64,000 nucleotides of DNA from positions 868,001-932,000 of the forward strand of contig NZ_CP048222.1 of assembly GCF_010119975.1 (NCBI RefSeq). The letters are read 5' to 3'. A program made the position numbers and the translations under genes. Source of the DNA: Rhodocytophaga rosea. GTDB taxonomy: Bacteria > Bacteroidota > Bacteroidia > Cytophagales > 172606-1. Positions 35,835-43,954 of the stretch are shown in pieces (position 1 is the first letter of the stretch; every line of letters starts with the position of its first letter). Under the pieces are notes generated by a model. That model saw only the letters and a list, made by a program, of their open reading frames with translations. It searched no databases and had not been told where the DNA came from.

Positions 35835-36986
35835 ATGACGAAAAAGATTAAAGTGGGCGTTGCTGGGCTTGGATTTATTGGTCCGGCCCACATTGAAGCC
35901 CTCCGCCGCCTTCCTGATGTAGAAGTAGTCGCCATTAATGATTTTAGCGACGATTATGCCAGAGCCAAAGCCCAGAGCCTGGGAATTGGAAAATCTTACG
36001 GAGATTTTAATGCCATGTTAACCGATCCGGAGATTGAATGTGTACACATTTGTACACCTAATTTTTTACACTACCCCATGGCAAAAAGTGCTTTACAAGC
36101 CGGAAAACATGTGGTTTGCGAAAAACCTTTGTCCAACACAGCTGCTGAAGCAAAAGAACTGGTGGAACTTGCCGAAAAATCCGGTTTGGTGAATGCCTTG
36201 CATTTCAACATCCGCTATTATCCTTTGGTACGTCAAATGAAGGTAATGCGCGAAAAAGGCGAATTAGGCCGTGTACATTCCATTATTGGAACCTACCTGC
36301 AAGACTGGCTTTTCTACGAAACAGATTATAACTGGCGGTTAGAACCAGACAAATCCGGAGAATCCCGTGCCATTGCCGATATTGGCTCTCACCTGATGGA
36401 TTTGATCGAATATATTTCCGGTTTGCATATCACGGCGGTAATGGCTGATTTTGCTACCATTCACCCTAACCGTAAAAAACCGACCAAACCTATAGAAACC
36501 TATTCCGGTAAACTATTGCAGCCTGAGGATTATCAGGAAGTTCCCATCAATACGGAAGATTATGCTACCGTGATGCTTAAATTCGATGATGGCAGCAGAG
36601 GGGTAGTAACCGTAAGCCAGGTATCTGCCGGACGTAAAAACCGGATCAATCTGGAAATTTCAGGCTCTAAAGAAACCCTCAGCTGGTGCTCCGAATCACC
36701 GAATAACCTGTGGATCGGGAAACGGGATACTGCCAACGAACTGCTGATGCGTGATCCGGCGCTGGTTCACCGCGAAAGCGCCGGTTTAATCTCTTTCCCT
36801 GGCGGACACAACGAAGGTTTCCCGGATACTTCCAAACAATTATTTAAGGAAGTGTATCAGGCCGTACGGGCAGGAAAACAACCGGCCAATCCTACATATC
36901 CTACATTTGCCGATGGTTTGAGAGAACTAGTGCTGTGTGAAAAAATCATAGAAAGCCATCGCAAACAAGCCTGGGTTCAGGTATAA
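35835..36986 (+). CDS. Gfo/Idh/MocA-family oxidoreductase
   Basis: 383 residues from the ATG at 35835 (MTKKIKVGVAGLGFIGP), which directly precedes the Rossmann fold; the upstream 49 open codons look untranslated. The NAD(P)-binding motif GLGFIG is at the N-terminus. CEKPLSNTAAEAKELVELA is the family's EKP motif with the conserved Lys, and the catalytic-type DIGSHLMDLIEYISG follows. These enzymes oxidise or reduce sugars, inositols and related polyols with NAD(P). The substrate is not deducible. A hairpin follows the stop. Confidence 0.9.
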   Translation: MTKKIKVGVAGLGFIGPAHIEALRRLPDVEVVAINDFSDDYARAKAQSLGIGKSYGDFNAMLTDPEIECVHICTPNFLHYPMAKSALQAGKHVVCEKPLSNTAAEAKELVELAEKSGLVNALHFNIRYYPLVRQMKVMREKGELGRVHSIIGTYLQDWLFYETDYNWRLEPDKSGESRAIADIGSHLMDLIEYISGLHITAVMADFATIHPNRKKPTKPIETYSGKLLQPEDYQEVPINTEDYATVMLKFDDGSRGVVTVSQVSAGRKNRINLEISGSKETLSWCSESPNNLWIGKRDTANELLMRDPALVHRESAGLISFPGGHNEGFPDTSKQLFKEVYQAVRAGKQPANPTYPTFADGLRELVLCEKIIESHRKQAWVQV

Positions 36987-37043
36987 GTCAGTGATCAGTG
37001 GTCAATTGATCTATGTAATGCTATAACTGATATAAGTTATAAA

Positions 37044-37077
37044 ATGCAAAATGCCACACTCCTGTGGCATTTTGCAT
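37044..37077. terminator. Hairpin between convergent genes
   Basis: A perfect 15-bp stem ATGCAAAATGCCACA / TGTGGCATTTTGCAT with loop CTCC lies between the oxidoreductase and the convergent S41 peptidase gene. There is no long T tract, so termination strength is uncertain. Confidence 0.7.
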
Positions 37078-37106
37078 TAAGTATATGATTGATTAACTAC
37101 TAACTA

Positions 37107-38546
37107 TTATTTACTTGCAGGCAAAACAGCAGCTTTACTGCCAATCAATTGTAAGGTATATTCCATCACTTTGTCACGCTTTTTTATAATATCCTCTATC
37201 GCAGGCGTAACTATATAATCCGGAACAATGCCTTGTCCATGCTGTATTTCTGCCGGAACATTGGCCATTTGAAAACCAAACATAGGAATACCCAGATCAA
37301 TTTTTGAATTTGGGAGTTGAACAATGGTAAACAGTCCACTACTATTAGTCCGGTAGCCTCCGGCAGTTTCCTGTCCGATAAAAGTTGCCCGTTTATCTGC
37401 ATGCACTCTGGCTGAGAACTCAGTAGTTACCGAAAAACTGTTTCCATTCACCAGTATAAGCAGATCGCCCTTATACGCATTCCGCTTGGATGTAGTAGTT
37501 TTCAGCGCTTTGGGATAATTAAACACATAGCCATTTGCTGTTTTTTTCACGAGCAGTTTTCGCAAGAGTTTATCATAAATACCAGGCCGCCAGGCAGCAA
37601 AAGATATTTTCTCTTTACGGGCTACTTTAATATGATCGTAATAATGGAAAGACTGCTTGGCCAGATATTCATACAATTCTATTCCATACTTTTCTTCCCC
37701 TCCTTCATTATTGCGTATATCGAGCACAAGATGCTGAATTTGTTTTTCTTCTATTTGCCGGAAAGTCTCCTTCAGAAATTTCGAATAGTCTGGCTCATTT
37801 TTACCAGACCAGAATCGCTCAATCGTCAGAATGGCTGTGTTAGAGGAGGGATAGGTAAGGCGGAAGGGCGGTTGAGAGGCTGGTTTGTTTTTTTCTGTAT
37901 ATGTTTTTACCATTTCTTCTGTTACGGCCGGAAGGGTAATTGTCTTTTGCACTATTCCATCCTGAAAAATTACTTCATACGTTGGTGAAGCAGTTATATA
38001 AGTTGCATAATAGCCGGAGAAAAAATGGTTCAATTCTTCGTATTTTCCCTGCATGGTAAAGCCATCCGCAAAAGTGATATTGGGCAATAGTTGCTCGATA
38101 ATATCAGACACTGGCTTTCCATCAATAGATAAAACCTCTGCACCTAAAGGAACTTCTGTACTGCCATAATTTCCGCTAATCCAGGCTTTCTTTCCTGTAA
38201 AATAGAGTTGCAGTGGAAATAACTGATCGGTAAAAAAAGGGTAATGCTGGTCTTTCCCGGAAACGATCCATTTCATATGCCCATCATGCAAAGCAGCAAT
38301 CAGGGGTGTCATACTAGTATAAAAACCCTGTTGCGACATAGGCTGGTTAAGCCTGGCTCTGGTGGCTGTAAATAAGGAATCAAACGTTGATTTAGAAGTG
38401 TACAAATAAGGTTGCGGATGCACTTCATGCAGGGCTTTGCGGAATAGATCAAAGTCGGCTTGTAATTGTTCGGGGGTGAGTGTCTGGCTCTTTGTTTGTA
38501 GCATCAATCCAACAAGGAGGACAATGCTAAGAAATACTTTTTTCAT
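37107..38546 (-). CDS. Secreted S41-family peptidase
   Basis: 479 residues with a signal peptide (cleavage near TKSQ). An N-terminal helical region (about 22-95) is followed by a PDZ-like segment (VPLGAEVLSIDGKPVSDI). The S41 catalytic domain has HLVLDIRNNEGG and the nucleophile region LLILVNGNSFSVTTEF (Ser370/Ser372), then GQETAGGYRTNSSG. It resembles tail-specific proteases/TSPc acting in the periplasm. The substrate is unknown. It is a single-gene unit between two hairpins. Confidence 0.88.
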   Translation of the reverse strand: MKKVFLSIVLLVGLMLQTKSQTLTPEQLQADFDLFRKALHEVHPQPYLYTSKSTFDSLFTATRARLNQPMSQQGFYTSMTPLIAALHDGHMKWIVSGKDQHYPFFTDQLFPLQLYFTGKKAWISGNYGSTEVPLGAEVLSIDGKPVSDIIEQLLPNITFADGFTMQGKYEELNHFFSGYYATYITASPTYEVIFQDGIVQKTITLPAVTEEMVKTYTEKNKPASQPPFRLTYPSSNTAILTIERFWSGKNEPDYSKFLKETFRQIEEKQIQHLVLDIRNNEGGEEKYGIELYEYLAKQSFHYYDHIKVARKEKISFAAWRPGIYDKLLRKLLVKKTANGYVFNYPKALKTTTSKRNAYKGDLLILVNGNSFSVTTEFSARVHADKRATFIGQETAGGYRTNSSGLFTIVQLPNSKIDLGIPMFGFQMANVPAEIQHGQGIVPDYIVTPAIEDIIKKRDKVMEYTLQLIGSKAAVLPASK

Positions 38547-38687
38547 GTGGGATTGTTGTTCTTATATACCCGAAGTTGCATCCTGGAAATTATTCTTCAA
38601 ATTATCACTTTACCGGAATGCATCAAAACTACACTCAACTGTCGAATATACGTCCCGGATTAATTCATGCATTTTGTAAAAAATAAG

Positions 38688-38717
38688 AAGAGGCTGCCTG
38701 TACCCAAGCAACCTCTT
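38688..38717 (-). terminator. Terminator of the RDD gene
   Basis: On the minus strand, AAGAGGTTGCTTGG pairs with CAGGCAGCCTCTT through G-U wobbles and is followed by a T-rich run. It lies 28 bases after the stop of the interrupted RDD gene. Confidence 0.65.
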
Positions 38718-39213
38718 TTATATTTGATACGCTAAACAGTAAACTTAGAAGCTTTCTTCAGTTTTTTCTTTAGCCTTCTCTATATTATATAAGGCAATAT
38801 CATCTACTACTAATGTGTCAGCTATACTATCATGCAGCCCTACAGGTAAATGAGAGCCGATTAAAGACAAAGGTTCGAAAGGAATCAAACGGGCAAAAGA
38901 TCTACCCAGGATATTTTTCAAGGTAGGCTTTCCTCCATCCTTCCTGACTACTTTGGTATTCGTTATCATTTTCCCAATCGTTTTACCGAACTTGTATTCA
39001 AAAAAAGTATAATAAGCTACAAGCATAATAGAGGGTAGTAAATAATTTAATAATAATGAATCAGAAAGCGTAGTAGTATCGGATGCATCTGTAGAAATAA
39101 GAGCAGAAATTTCCCAAACTATACCAATCCCTATAAATATTACATAAAAAAATACTAAATCTAGGTCGTGTTGACATATAGGTGAGAAGTGAAGAACTTA
39201 GCTATAAAAAACG

Positions 39214-39543
39214 ATGCGAAGATATGAGTTGCGAGAAGATCAATGGCTGAAGATTGCCCCTTTGCTACCCGGCAAAGCAACTGATCCGGGACGAAGTGGA
39301 GAAGACAACCGCCAATTTGTGCAGGCTGTGCTGTGGATAGCCCGTAGCGGAGCTCCTTGGCGAGACTTGCCGGAACGATATGGCAAGTGGAATACAGTAT
39401 TTCAACGCTTTAACCGGTGGAGTAAAAAAGGAATCTGGCAACAAGTATTTGGGGCCTTACAAGAGCCTGACTTGGATTGGATACTACTTGATAGCACCAT
39501 TATACGTGCTCATCAGCATGCAGCCGGTCAAAAAAAAGTATAG
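39214..39543 (+). CDS. IS5-family transposase, first frame (DUF4096 and first Asp)
   Basis: 109 residues with the DUF4096-type N-terminus MRRYELREDQWLKIAPLLPG, then IARSGAPWRDLPERYGKW. The first catalytic Asp is in LLDSTIIRAHQHAAG. The frame ends at an A8 run (39530-39537) with stop TAG at 39541-39543. The rest of the transposase continues in the +1 frame. With seven A instead of eight, the two would join into one protein of about 250 residues, so production needs slippage at the A run, or the copy has suffered a frameshift. Confidence 0.88.
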   Translation: MRRYELREDQWLKIAPLLPGKATDPGRSGEDNRQFVQAVLWIARSGAPWRDLPERYGKWNTVFQRFNRWSKKGIWQQVFGALQEPDLDWILLDSTIIRAHQHAAGQKKV

Positions 39544-39967
39544 ACAAACTGATGAAGCCTTAGGCCGAAGCCGAGGTGGCTACAGCAGTAAAATACATGT
39601 CACAGTAGATGCCTTGGGAAATCCCAGGCGCGTAATGCTCTCAGCCGGACAAGTCCATGATTTGCAAATGGCTGCCTGTTTACTCGAAGGTGAGTGCACA
39701 GGAGCTGTAGTAGCCGATAAAGCCTATGATAGTGATGTGTTGATTGCTTTTATTGAACAGGCAGGAGCTCAGGTAGTGATTCCACCAAAAGCTAACCGGC
39801 TAGAGAAACGAGCATATGATGAGAATTTGTATGCCGATAGAAATAAAGTAGAGCGGTTTTTTAATCGCCTGAAACATTATCGCAGGCTAGCTACCCGCTA
39901 TGAGAAAACAGCCCGCAACTTTCTTTCCTTCTGGCAACTTGCTTGCGCTGTGATGCTAACACTATAA
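39380..39967 (+). CDS. IS5-family transposase, second frame (DDE remainder)
   Basis: The useful part begins near the A8 run (about 39530): KKKYRQTDEALGRSRGGYSSKIH. The second catalytic Asp is in VVADKAYDSDVLIAF and the Glu in NKVERFFNRLKHYRRLATRYEK, which completes a DDE_Tnp_1 catalytic triad with the first frame. The upstream overlap with the first frame (39380-39530) is probably not translated from its own start. Confidence 0.85.
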   Translation: MASGIQYFNALTGGVKKESGNKYLGPYKSLTWIGYYLIAPLYVLISMQPVKKKYRQTDEALGRSRGGYSSKIHVTVDALGNPRRVMLSAGQVHDLQMAACLLEGECTGAVVADKAYDSDVLIAFIEQAGAQVVIPPKANRLEKRAYDENLYADRNKVERFFNRLKHYRRLATRYEKTARNFLSFWQLACAVMLTL

Positions 39968-40275
39968 TGATTGTCAACACAACCTAGTATATAATTGAAG
40001 AACCGCTTACGTCTTCGGGTTGGCTTAATGATCTCACTGATAAGTTCACTTTTGTTAATTAATCCTTCAGATAAAGTTGTTTGCATAATTTTATAATTTT
40101 TGAGACTGAATGAGAATTTTAAGATGTATGTAACCCAACGCTATCTTTTTGTGTCAAGTAATAAGGTAAGAAATTGATTAATACCACACAATATTGATTT
40201 TTATACTATATCTGTCTGAATTTATACATTCTAATAGTATATCGTTACTTCCAGGTAAAGTAAAATAATAATTAT

Positions 40276-40316
40276 AGAACATTTGTTCTAATTACAAATA
40301 TTAGTACATTTGTTCT
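40276..40316. promoter_or_regulatory. Twin palindromic operator upstream of the FAD monooxygenase
   Basis: AGAACA-TT-TGTTCT (40276-40289) is a perfect palindrome. AGTACA-TT-TGTTCT (40303-40316) repeats it 27 bases on with one mismatch. Both sit in a 16-base direct repeat (ACATTTGTTCTAATTA). The second ends 15 bases before the ATG at 40331, where a bound repressor would block expression. TetR- or MarR-type repressors use such sites; no regulator gene is adjacent. Confidence 0.65.
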
Positions 40317-40330
40317 AATTATTAATCACT

Positions 40331-41479
40331 ATGAAAAATATAGCCATAATCGGGGGTGGCATAGGAGGATTGTGCACCGCCATTGCATTACAGAAACAAG
40401 GACATGATGTGAAAGTATTTGAAAGCGCACCTCACCTAAAGCCATTAGGTGCTGGACTAGGATTAGCAGCTAATGCTATCAAAGCCCTCTTGGACATCGG
40501 TATTGGGCAAGATATTCTAAAAGCGGGAAATGTACTTTCTTCGTTTGAAATCCTTAATCAGCAGGGAAAACTTATCACCAAAACGGACAGCCTTAAAGTA
40601 AGCAAACAATTCGGAACAGATAATTTTACTATTCACCGGGCCGACTTACATACTATTTTACTGCAACATCTGGCACCTCACACACTAGAACTTGGGAAAA
40701 GCTGTACAACTGTTGTCCAAAACTCCAAGGAAGTTGAGATCAGGTTTAAAGATGGCTCTACTTCCTATGCAGATTGCCTGATTGCCATGGATGGGATTCA
40801 TTCACAAATCCGCCAGCAACTATTACCTCAAAGCAAACCACGTTATGCCGGCTATACCTGCTGGCGGGCGGTTATTGATACACAGCCAGAACATTTTAAT
40901 CCGGCAAAAGCCACCGAAACCTGGGGAACCAAAGGAAGATTTGGAATTGTGCCTTTATCCGGAAAACGTATCTACTGGTTTGCCTGCCTGAATGCTGCCC
41001 AGGCAGATAAACACCTGGCTGCTTTTTCGGTGAATGATCTCATACAAAATTTCAAGGATTATCATGCGCCAGTCCCACAGATATTAGCACTCACCCACGA
41101 CAGCCAGCTCATTCATAATGATATTATTGATATTAAACCTATTAAACAATTTGCCTTTGGTAAGATAGTATTAGCCGGCGATGCAGCGCATGCTACCACT
41201 CCCAATATGGGACAAGGTGCCTGCCAGGCCATAGAAGATGCAATTGTACTCGCTAATTGTATCAAAAACAGTAGCACTGTAGAAGAGGCTTTCCAGGTAT
41301 TTGAACACAAACGGGTGAACCGCACCACCAAAATTGTAAATACTTCCTGGCAGGTTGGAAAAATGGCTCAGGTAGAAAATCCATTACTGGCCGCTATCCG
41401 GGATATGCTGCTTCGTATAGTACCTCCCAGTGTGAATGATAAACAACTCCAGTTTCTCTACAATGTAGATTTTACTTAG
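40331..41479 (+). CDS. FAD-dependent monooxygenase
   Basis: 382 residues, group A flavoprotein monooxygenase of the HpxO/salicylate-hydroxylase-like type. The N-terminal FAD motif is IIGGGIGGLCTAIAL, the DG motif is CLIAMDGIHSQIR, and the GD motif is VLAGDAAHATTPNMGQGACQAIEDA. It uses NAD(P)H and O2 to hydroxylate a small aromatic or similar compound; the substrate is unknown. The tight double operator just upstream points to induction by a small molecule, perhaps a drug or aromatic compound. The nearest relatives in Bacteroidota include tetracycline-modifying TetX-like enzymes, but I cannot claim that function. Confidence 0.88.
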   Translation: MKNIAIIGGGIGGLCTAIALQKQGHDVKVFESAPHLKPLGAGLGLAANAIKALLDIGIGQDILKAGNVLSSFEILNQQGKLITKTDSLKVSKQFGTDNFTIHRADLHTILLQHLAPHTLELGKSCTTVVQNSKEVEIRFKDGSTSYADCLIAMDGIHSQIRQQLLPQSKPRYAGYTCWRAVIDTQPEHFNPAKATETWGTKGRFGIVPLSGKRIYWFACLNAAQADKHLAAFSVNDLIQNFKDYHAPVPQILALTHDSQLIHNDIIDIKPIKQFAFGKIVLAGDAAHATTPNMGQGACQAIEDAIVLANCIKNSSTVEEAFQVFEHKRVNRTTKIVNTSWQVGKMAQVENPLLAAIRDMLLRIVPPSVNDKQLQFLYNVDFT

Positions 41480-41521
41480 AAATAAATTCAAACAGAGGGT
41501 TGATATAACAAACAATACAAC

Positions 41522-42433
41522 TTATTCTTTCAGTAAATCTTCTAACGCAGGTCTGAGTTCAGGAAACTCAAATCTATATCCGGTGGTGAGTAGTTTCTGG
41601 TTGGCTACTTTATTTCCTCCCAGAACAGCAGATGCCATCTCGCCCAGTGCCAGTTTGAGTGCAAAAGCTGGCACATGAGGAAGCACCAAAGGCTTATCCA
41701 ACACTTCTGCTATTTGATGTGTAAGTTCTTCATTGGTTACTGGTTGCGGAGCCACTGCATTGTAAATACCTTGCATTTGTCCGTTTTCCAGGGCATGAAT
41801 AAAAATCCTACAAATATCGTCAATGTGAATCCAGGAGAAATATTGTTTGCCAGTTCCCAAAGGAGCACCTGCACCTACTTTTATGGTCTGCGTGATTTTA
41901 GCGAGTGCTCCTCCTTTTTCACTCAGCACGATTCCTATCCGTAAATTCACTACCCTGATGCCCAGACTCGCTATCTGCTGTACAGAACTTTCCCAGGCTT
42001 GCACCACCTCGGCCAGAAAATCATCCCCAGGCTGGGTATTTTCATCTACCCATTGACTGCCGGTATCAAAACCATAATACCCTATGGCAGAAGCAGAAAT
42101 AACTGATTTAACCTGGTGTTTGGTTGTTTTCAAGGCATTGAATAGTAAAGCAGCTGAGTTAGTACGGCTTTCCATAATTTCCTGTTTACGGCTTTTCGTC
42201 CATCGTTTATCGGCCACTCCTGCTCCGGCCAGGTGAATAATATAATCTGTCTGCTCAATGGCTTTGGTATCAATAGTTCCTTCTTCTACATTCCATTGAT
42301 ATGTTTTTATATGCGGAATAGGTTCGATATTCCGGCTCAGGTAAGAAACCTGATACCCTTTCTGCAATAGCAATGTGGTGAGATGAGATCCTAGCAGGCC
42401 GGTTCCTCCGGTAATGAGCACGTTTTTGGACAT
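41522..42433 (-). CDS. TIGR01777-family NAD-dependent epimerase/dehydratase-like protein
   Basis: 303 residues, extended short-chain dehydrogenase fold. The nucleotide motif is VLITGGTGLLGSHL. Characteristic TIGR01777 (SDR39U1/YfcH) stretches are IIHLAGAGVADKRWTKSRKQE, SASAIGYYG, NLRIGIVLSEKGGAL, YFSWIHIDDICRIF and a C-terminal domain with FALKLALGEMA. The family's substrate is not settled. It is convergent with the FAD monooxygenase (42 bases between stops), and a bidirectional terminator lies upstream. Confidence 0.9.
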   Translation of the reverse strand: MSKNVLITGGTGLLGSHLTTLLLQKGYQVSYLSRNIEPIPHIKTYQWNVEEGTIDTKAIEQTDYIIHLAGAGVADKRWTKSRKQEIMESRTNSAALLFNALKTTKHQVKSVISASAIGYYGFDTGSQWVDENTQPGDDFLAEVVQAWESSVQQIASLGIRVVNLRIGIVLSEKGGALAKITQTIKVGAGAPLGTGKQYFSWIHIDDICRIFIHALENGQMQGIYNAVAPQPVTNEELTHQIAEVLDKPLVLPHVPAFALKLALGEMASAVLGGNKVANQKLLTTGYRFEFPELRPALEDLLKE

Positions 42434-42513
42434 AAGAAAGCTGTTATCTATATAAGTACTACTTGCCAGTCAAAATTGTTTTGAATGGGAAACATTTACC
42501 TAGTTAAATAAAT

Positions 42514-42543
42514 AAAAAAGCCGGAAATAACTCCGGCTTTTTT
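42514..42543. terminator. Rho-independent terminator
   Basis: Stem AAAAAAGCCGGA / TCCGGCTTTTTT (12 bp, 6-base loop) ends with a T run. It lies 31 bases past the stop of the lipoprotein gene at 42575 and terminates that minus-strand operon. Confidence 0.88.
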
Positions 42544-42574
42544 TAGGTTTTAAGGTGTTTGTTATAAAAATATG

Positions 42575-43906
42575 TTAATACTCTGCGTTTTGTGGATCGA
42601 AGTTAGTCCAGCCTTCTGTCCAGTCACTGGTATTGAAGGCGCCTTTAAAAGCAGCGGTTTCAAATCCGGCTGGTAATGTAACACCTGCTGATAACAGCGG
42701 AGAACCAGACTGAGGCAGGAACTTTGGAGCCGTCAGGTTGTTATAATCGGCATCCAGTTTTAAATCACCAGCAGCCAGTTCAGTATTATTGGCTCTTGTA
42801 ACATCCTTCAAACGGGCAAGTACCGGATCAGCATTAGGAAGTACTGGTGTAGTAAACCCAGATAAAATCATACCTGCATAATCGGAAGTTCCGACTGTAA
42901 AGTTATCTTGCGTAGCAGAACCTTCTAACTCCAGGCCTGCTTTAGGATGACCACCAGTAAACACACTATTGTAAATAGAGATGGCAGAATTTCTACGGAT
43001 ACGGGCAGCTGAACGGTATTTAGAATTCAAGGTGCCAGGCCCTACAAACAAGCTGATGTTAGCAAACTTAGCCGTTGTTTGGGGAGCAGCAGTTGTACCC
43101 AGGCCATCATTGTCAGATTCAAAACCATTGGAATCAGAGCAAGTACACTGGTCAGCTACAGCCGGATCTCTCAAGATAACACCATATTGTACATTTCCAC
43201 TGTAACCTAAATCTGTATCAAAATCATCGTCGAGTGTACGGAAAGAGACCAAGTGTTTGGCATTTACTGCTCCACCAAACCATTCGAAGGCATCATCGCC
43301 ACTGTAAGAAGATTGTACAAAATCGATGGTAGTACCAGAACCTACACCACCCAGGGTTAATGCATTAATTTCTTTGTCTGTTTCGTAGGCAATACCTGCA
43401 AATTCGATTCGTACATATTTCAATACACCGGAATTGTCGGCATTATTTGTACCACCAAATGTAGAAGTACCTTCACCTTCTAATACGGACGGTGATTTAT
43501 TTACAATAGCATTTCCCAAGATGATCAACCCACCCCAGTCGCCAGCTGCCCGGCTTCCTTTAGGCTGATTGGAAGTGAAAACAATAGGCTTTTGCTGGGT
43601 GCCTTCTGCTACGATACGGGAGCCTGGTTTAATAATTAACGAACCTTTAGAATCTTTATCCCCTTTGATAATCGTACCAGGCTGGATAGTTAAGGTTGCA
43701 CCTTTATCAACATAAACAAAACCCTTTAACAGATATTTTTTACCTTCTTCCCAGGTAGTGGCTTCTATAATACTGCCTGACACTTCAACTACTTCCCTGT
43801 TGGCCGGGTCAGTAATATCTGGTTCTCCTCCATCGTCGTCTTTGTTACAAGACCATAGAATTAAGCCCAAAAATAGCATTGATAATAATTTACTTACGTT
43901 TTTCAT
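42575..43906 (-). CDS. Secreted lipoprotein paired with a TonB-dependent receptor
   Basis: 443 residues from the ATG at 43906 (MKNVSKLLSMLFLGLILWSCNKDDDGG), which gives a proper lipobox LILWSC followed by an acidic tether. An earlier in-frame ATG exists at 43945. The body is a beta-rich, possibly beta-helical domain with GATLTIQPGTIIKGD, VFTSNQPKGSRAAGDWGGLIILGNA, LKYVRIEFAGIA and DDAFEWFGGAVNAKHLV. It has a CTCSDSNGFESDNDG segment. I recognise this as a recurring Bacteroidota lipoprotein encoded beside TonB receptors, but know no function. It starts 48 bases after the receptor and should be in its operon. Confidence 0.8.
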   Translation of the reverse strand: MKNVSKLLSMLFLGLILWSCNKDDDGGEPDITDPANREVVEVSGSIIEATTWEEGKKYLLKGFVYVDKGATLTIQPGTIIKGDKDSKGSLIIKPGSRIVAEGTQQKPIVFTSNQPKGSRAAGDWGGLIILGNAIVNKSPSVLEGEGTSTFGGTNNADNSGVLKYVRIEFAGIAYETDKEINALTLGGVGSGTTIDFVQSSYSGDDAFEWFGGAVNAKHLVSFRTLDDDFDTDLGYSGNVQYGVILRDPAVADQCTCSDSNGFESDNDGLGTTAAPQTTAKFANISLFVGPGTLNSKYRSAARIRRNSAISIYNSVFTGGHPKAGLELEGSATQDNFTVGTSDYAGMILSGFTTPVLPNADPVLARLKDVTRANNTELAAGDLKLDADYNNLTAPKFLPQSGSPLLSAGVTLPAGFETAAFKGAFNTSDWTEGWTNFDPQNAEY

Positions 43907-43954
43907 GTTACTCAGTTTGGTTTTTGAATTTTGGATTAGGTTCATAATTAAAAA

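Larger units (their letters stand above)
39164..39984 (+). mobile_element. IS5-family insertion sequence, IS427-like, 821 bp
   Basis: Terminal inverted repeats are GGTCGTGTTGACA (39164-39176) and, reversed, GGTTGTGTTGACA (39972-39984): 12 of 13 match. The target was CTAG with TA duplicated (39162-39163 and 39985-39986), as known for the IS427 group. It encodes a transposase split over two frames. The element sits inside an RDD gene in the opposite orientation. Confidence 0.9.
38745..40086 (-). pseudogene. RDD-family membrane protein gene split by an IS5-family element
   Basis: The N-terminal part starts at the ATG at 40086 (MQTTLSEGLINKSELI) and runs to RFFNYIL. The C-terminal part runs from DLVFFYVIF (codons up to 39161) to a stop at 38745. 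Removing the IS and one TA copy restores a continuous frame, RRKRFFNYILDLVFFYVIF, giving an intact protein of about 172 residues. It has RDD-type hydrophobic segments and the conserved YYTFFEYKFGKTIGKMITNTKV and LGRSFARLIPFEPLS stretches. The RDD family is poorly characterised; some members are linked to ion or compatible-solute transport. The gene is inactive unless the IS excises; the C-terminal half alone might be expressed from M at 39026. Confidence 0.88.

Noticed and set aside
39898-40086. 62-codon minus-strand frame as a separate gene
   Set aside because: Its first 34 codons are the N-terminus of the interrupted RDD gene; the rest is read-through into the IS end.
40331-41479. Tetracycline-inactivating TetX function for the FAD monooxygenase
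   Set aside because: Only the general family motifs match; nothing in the sequence shows tetracycline specificity.
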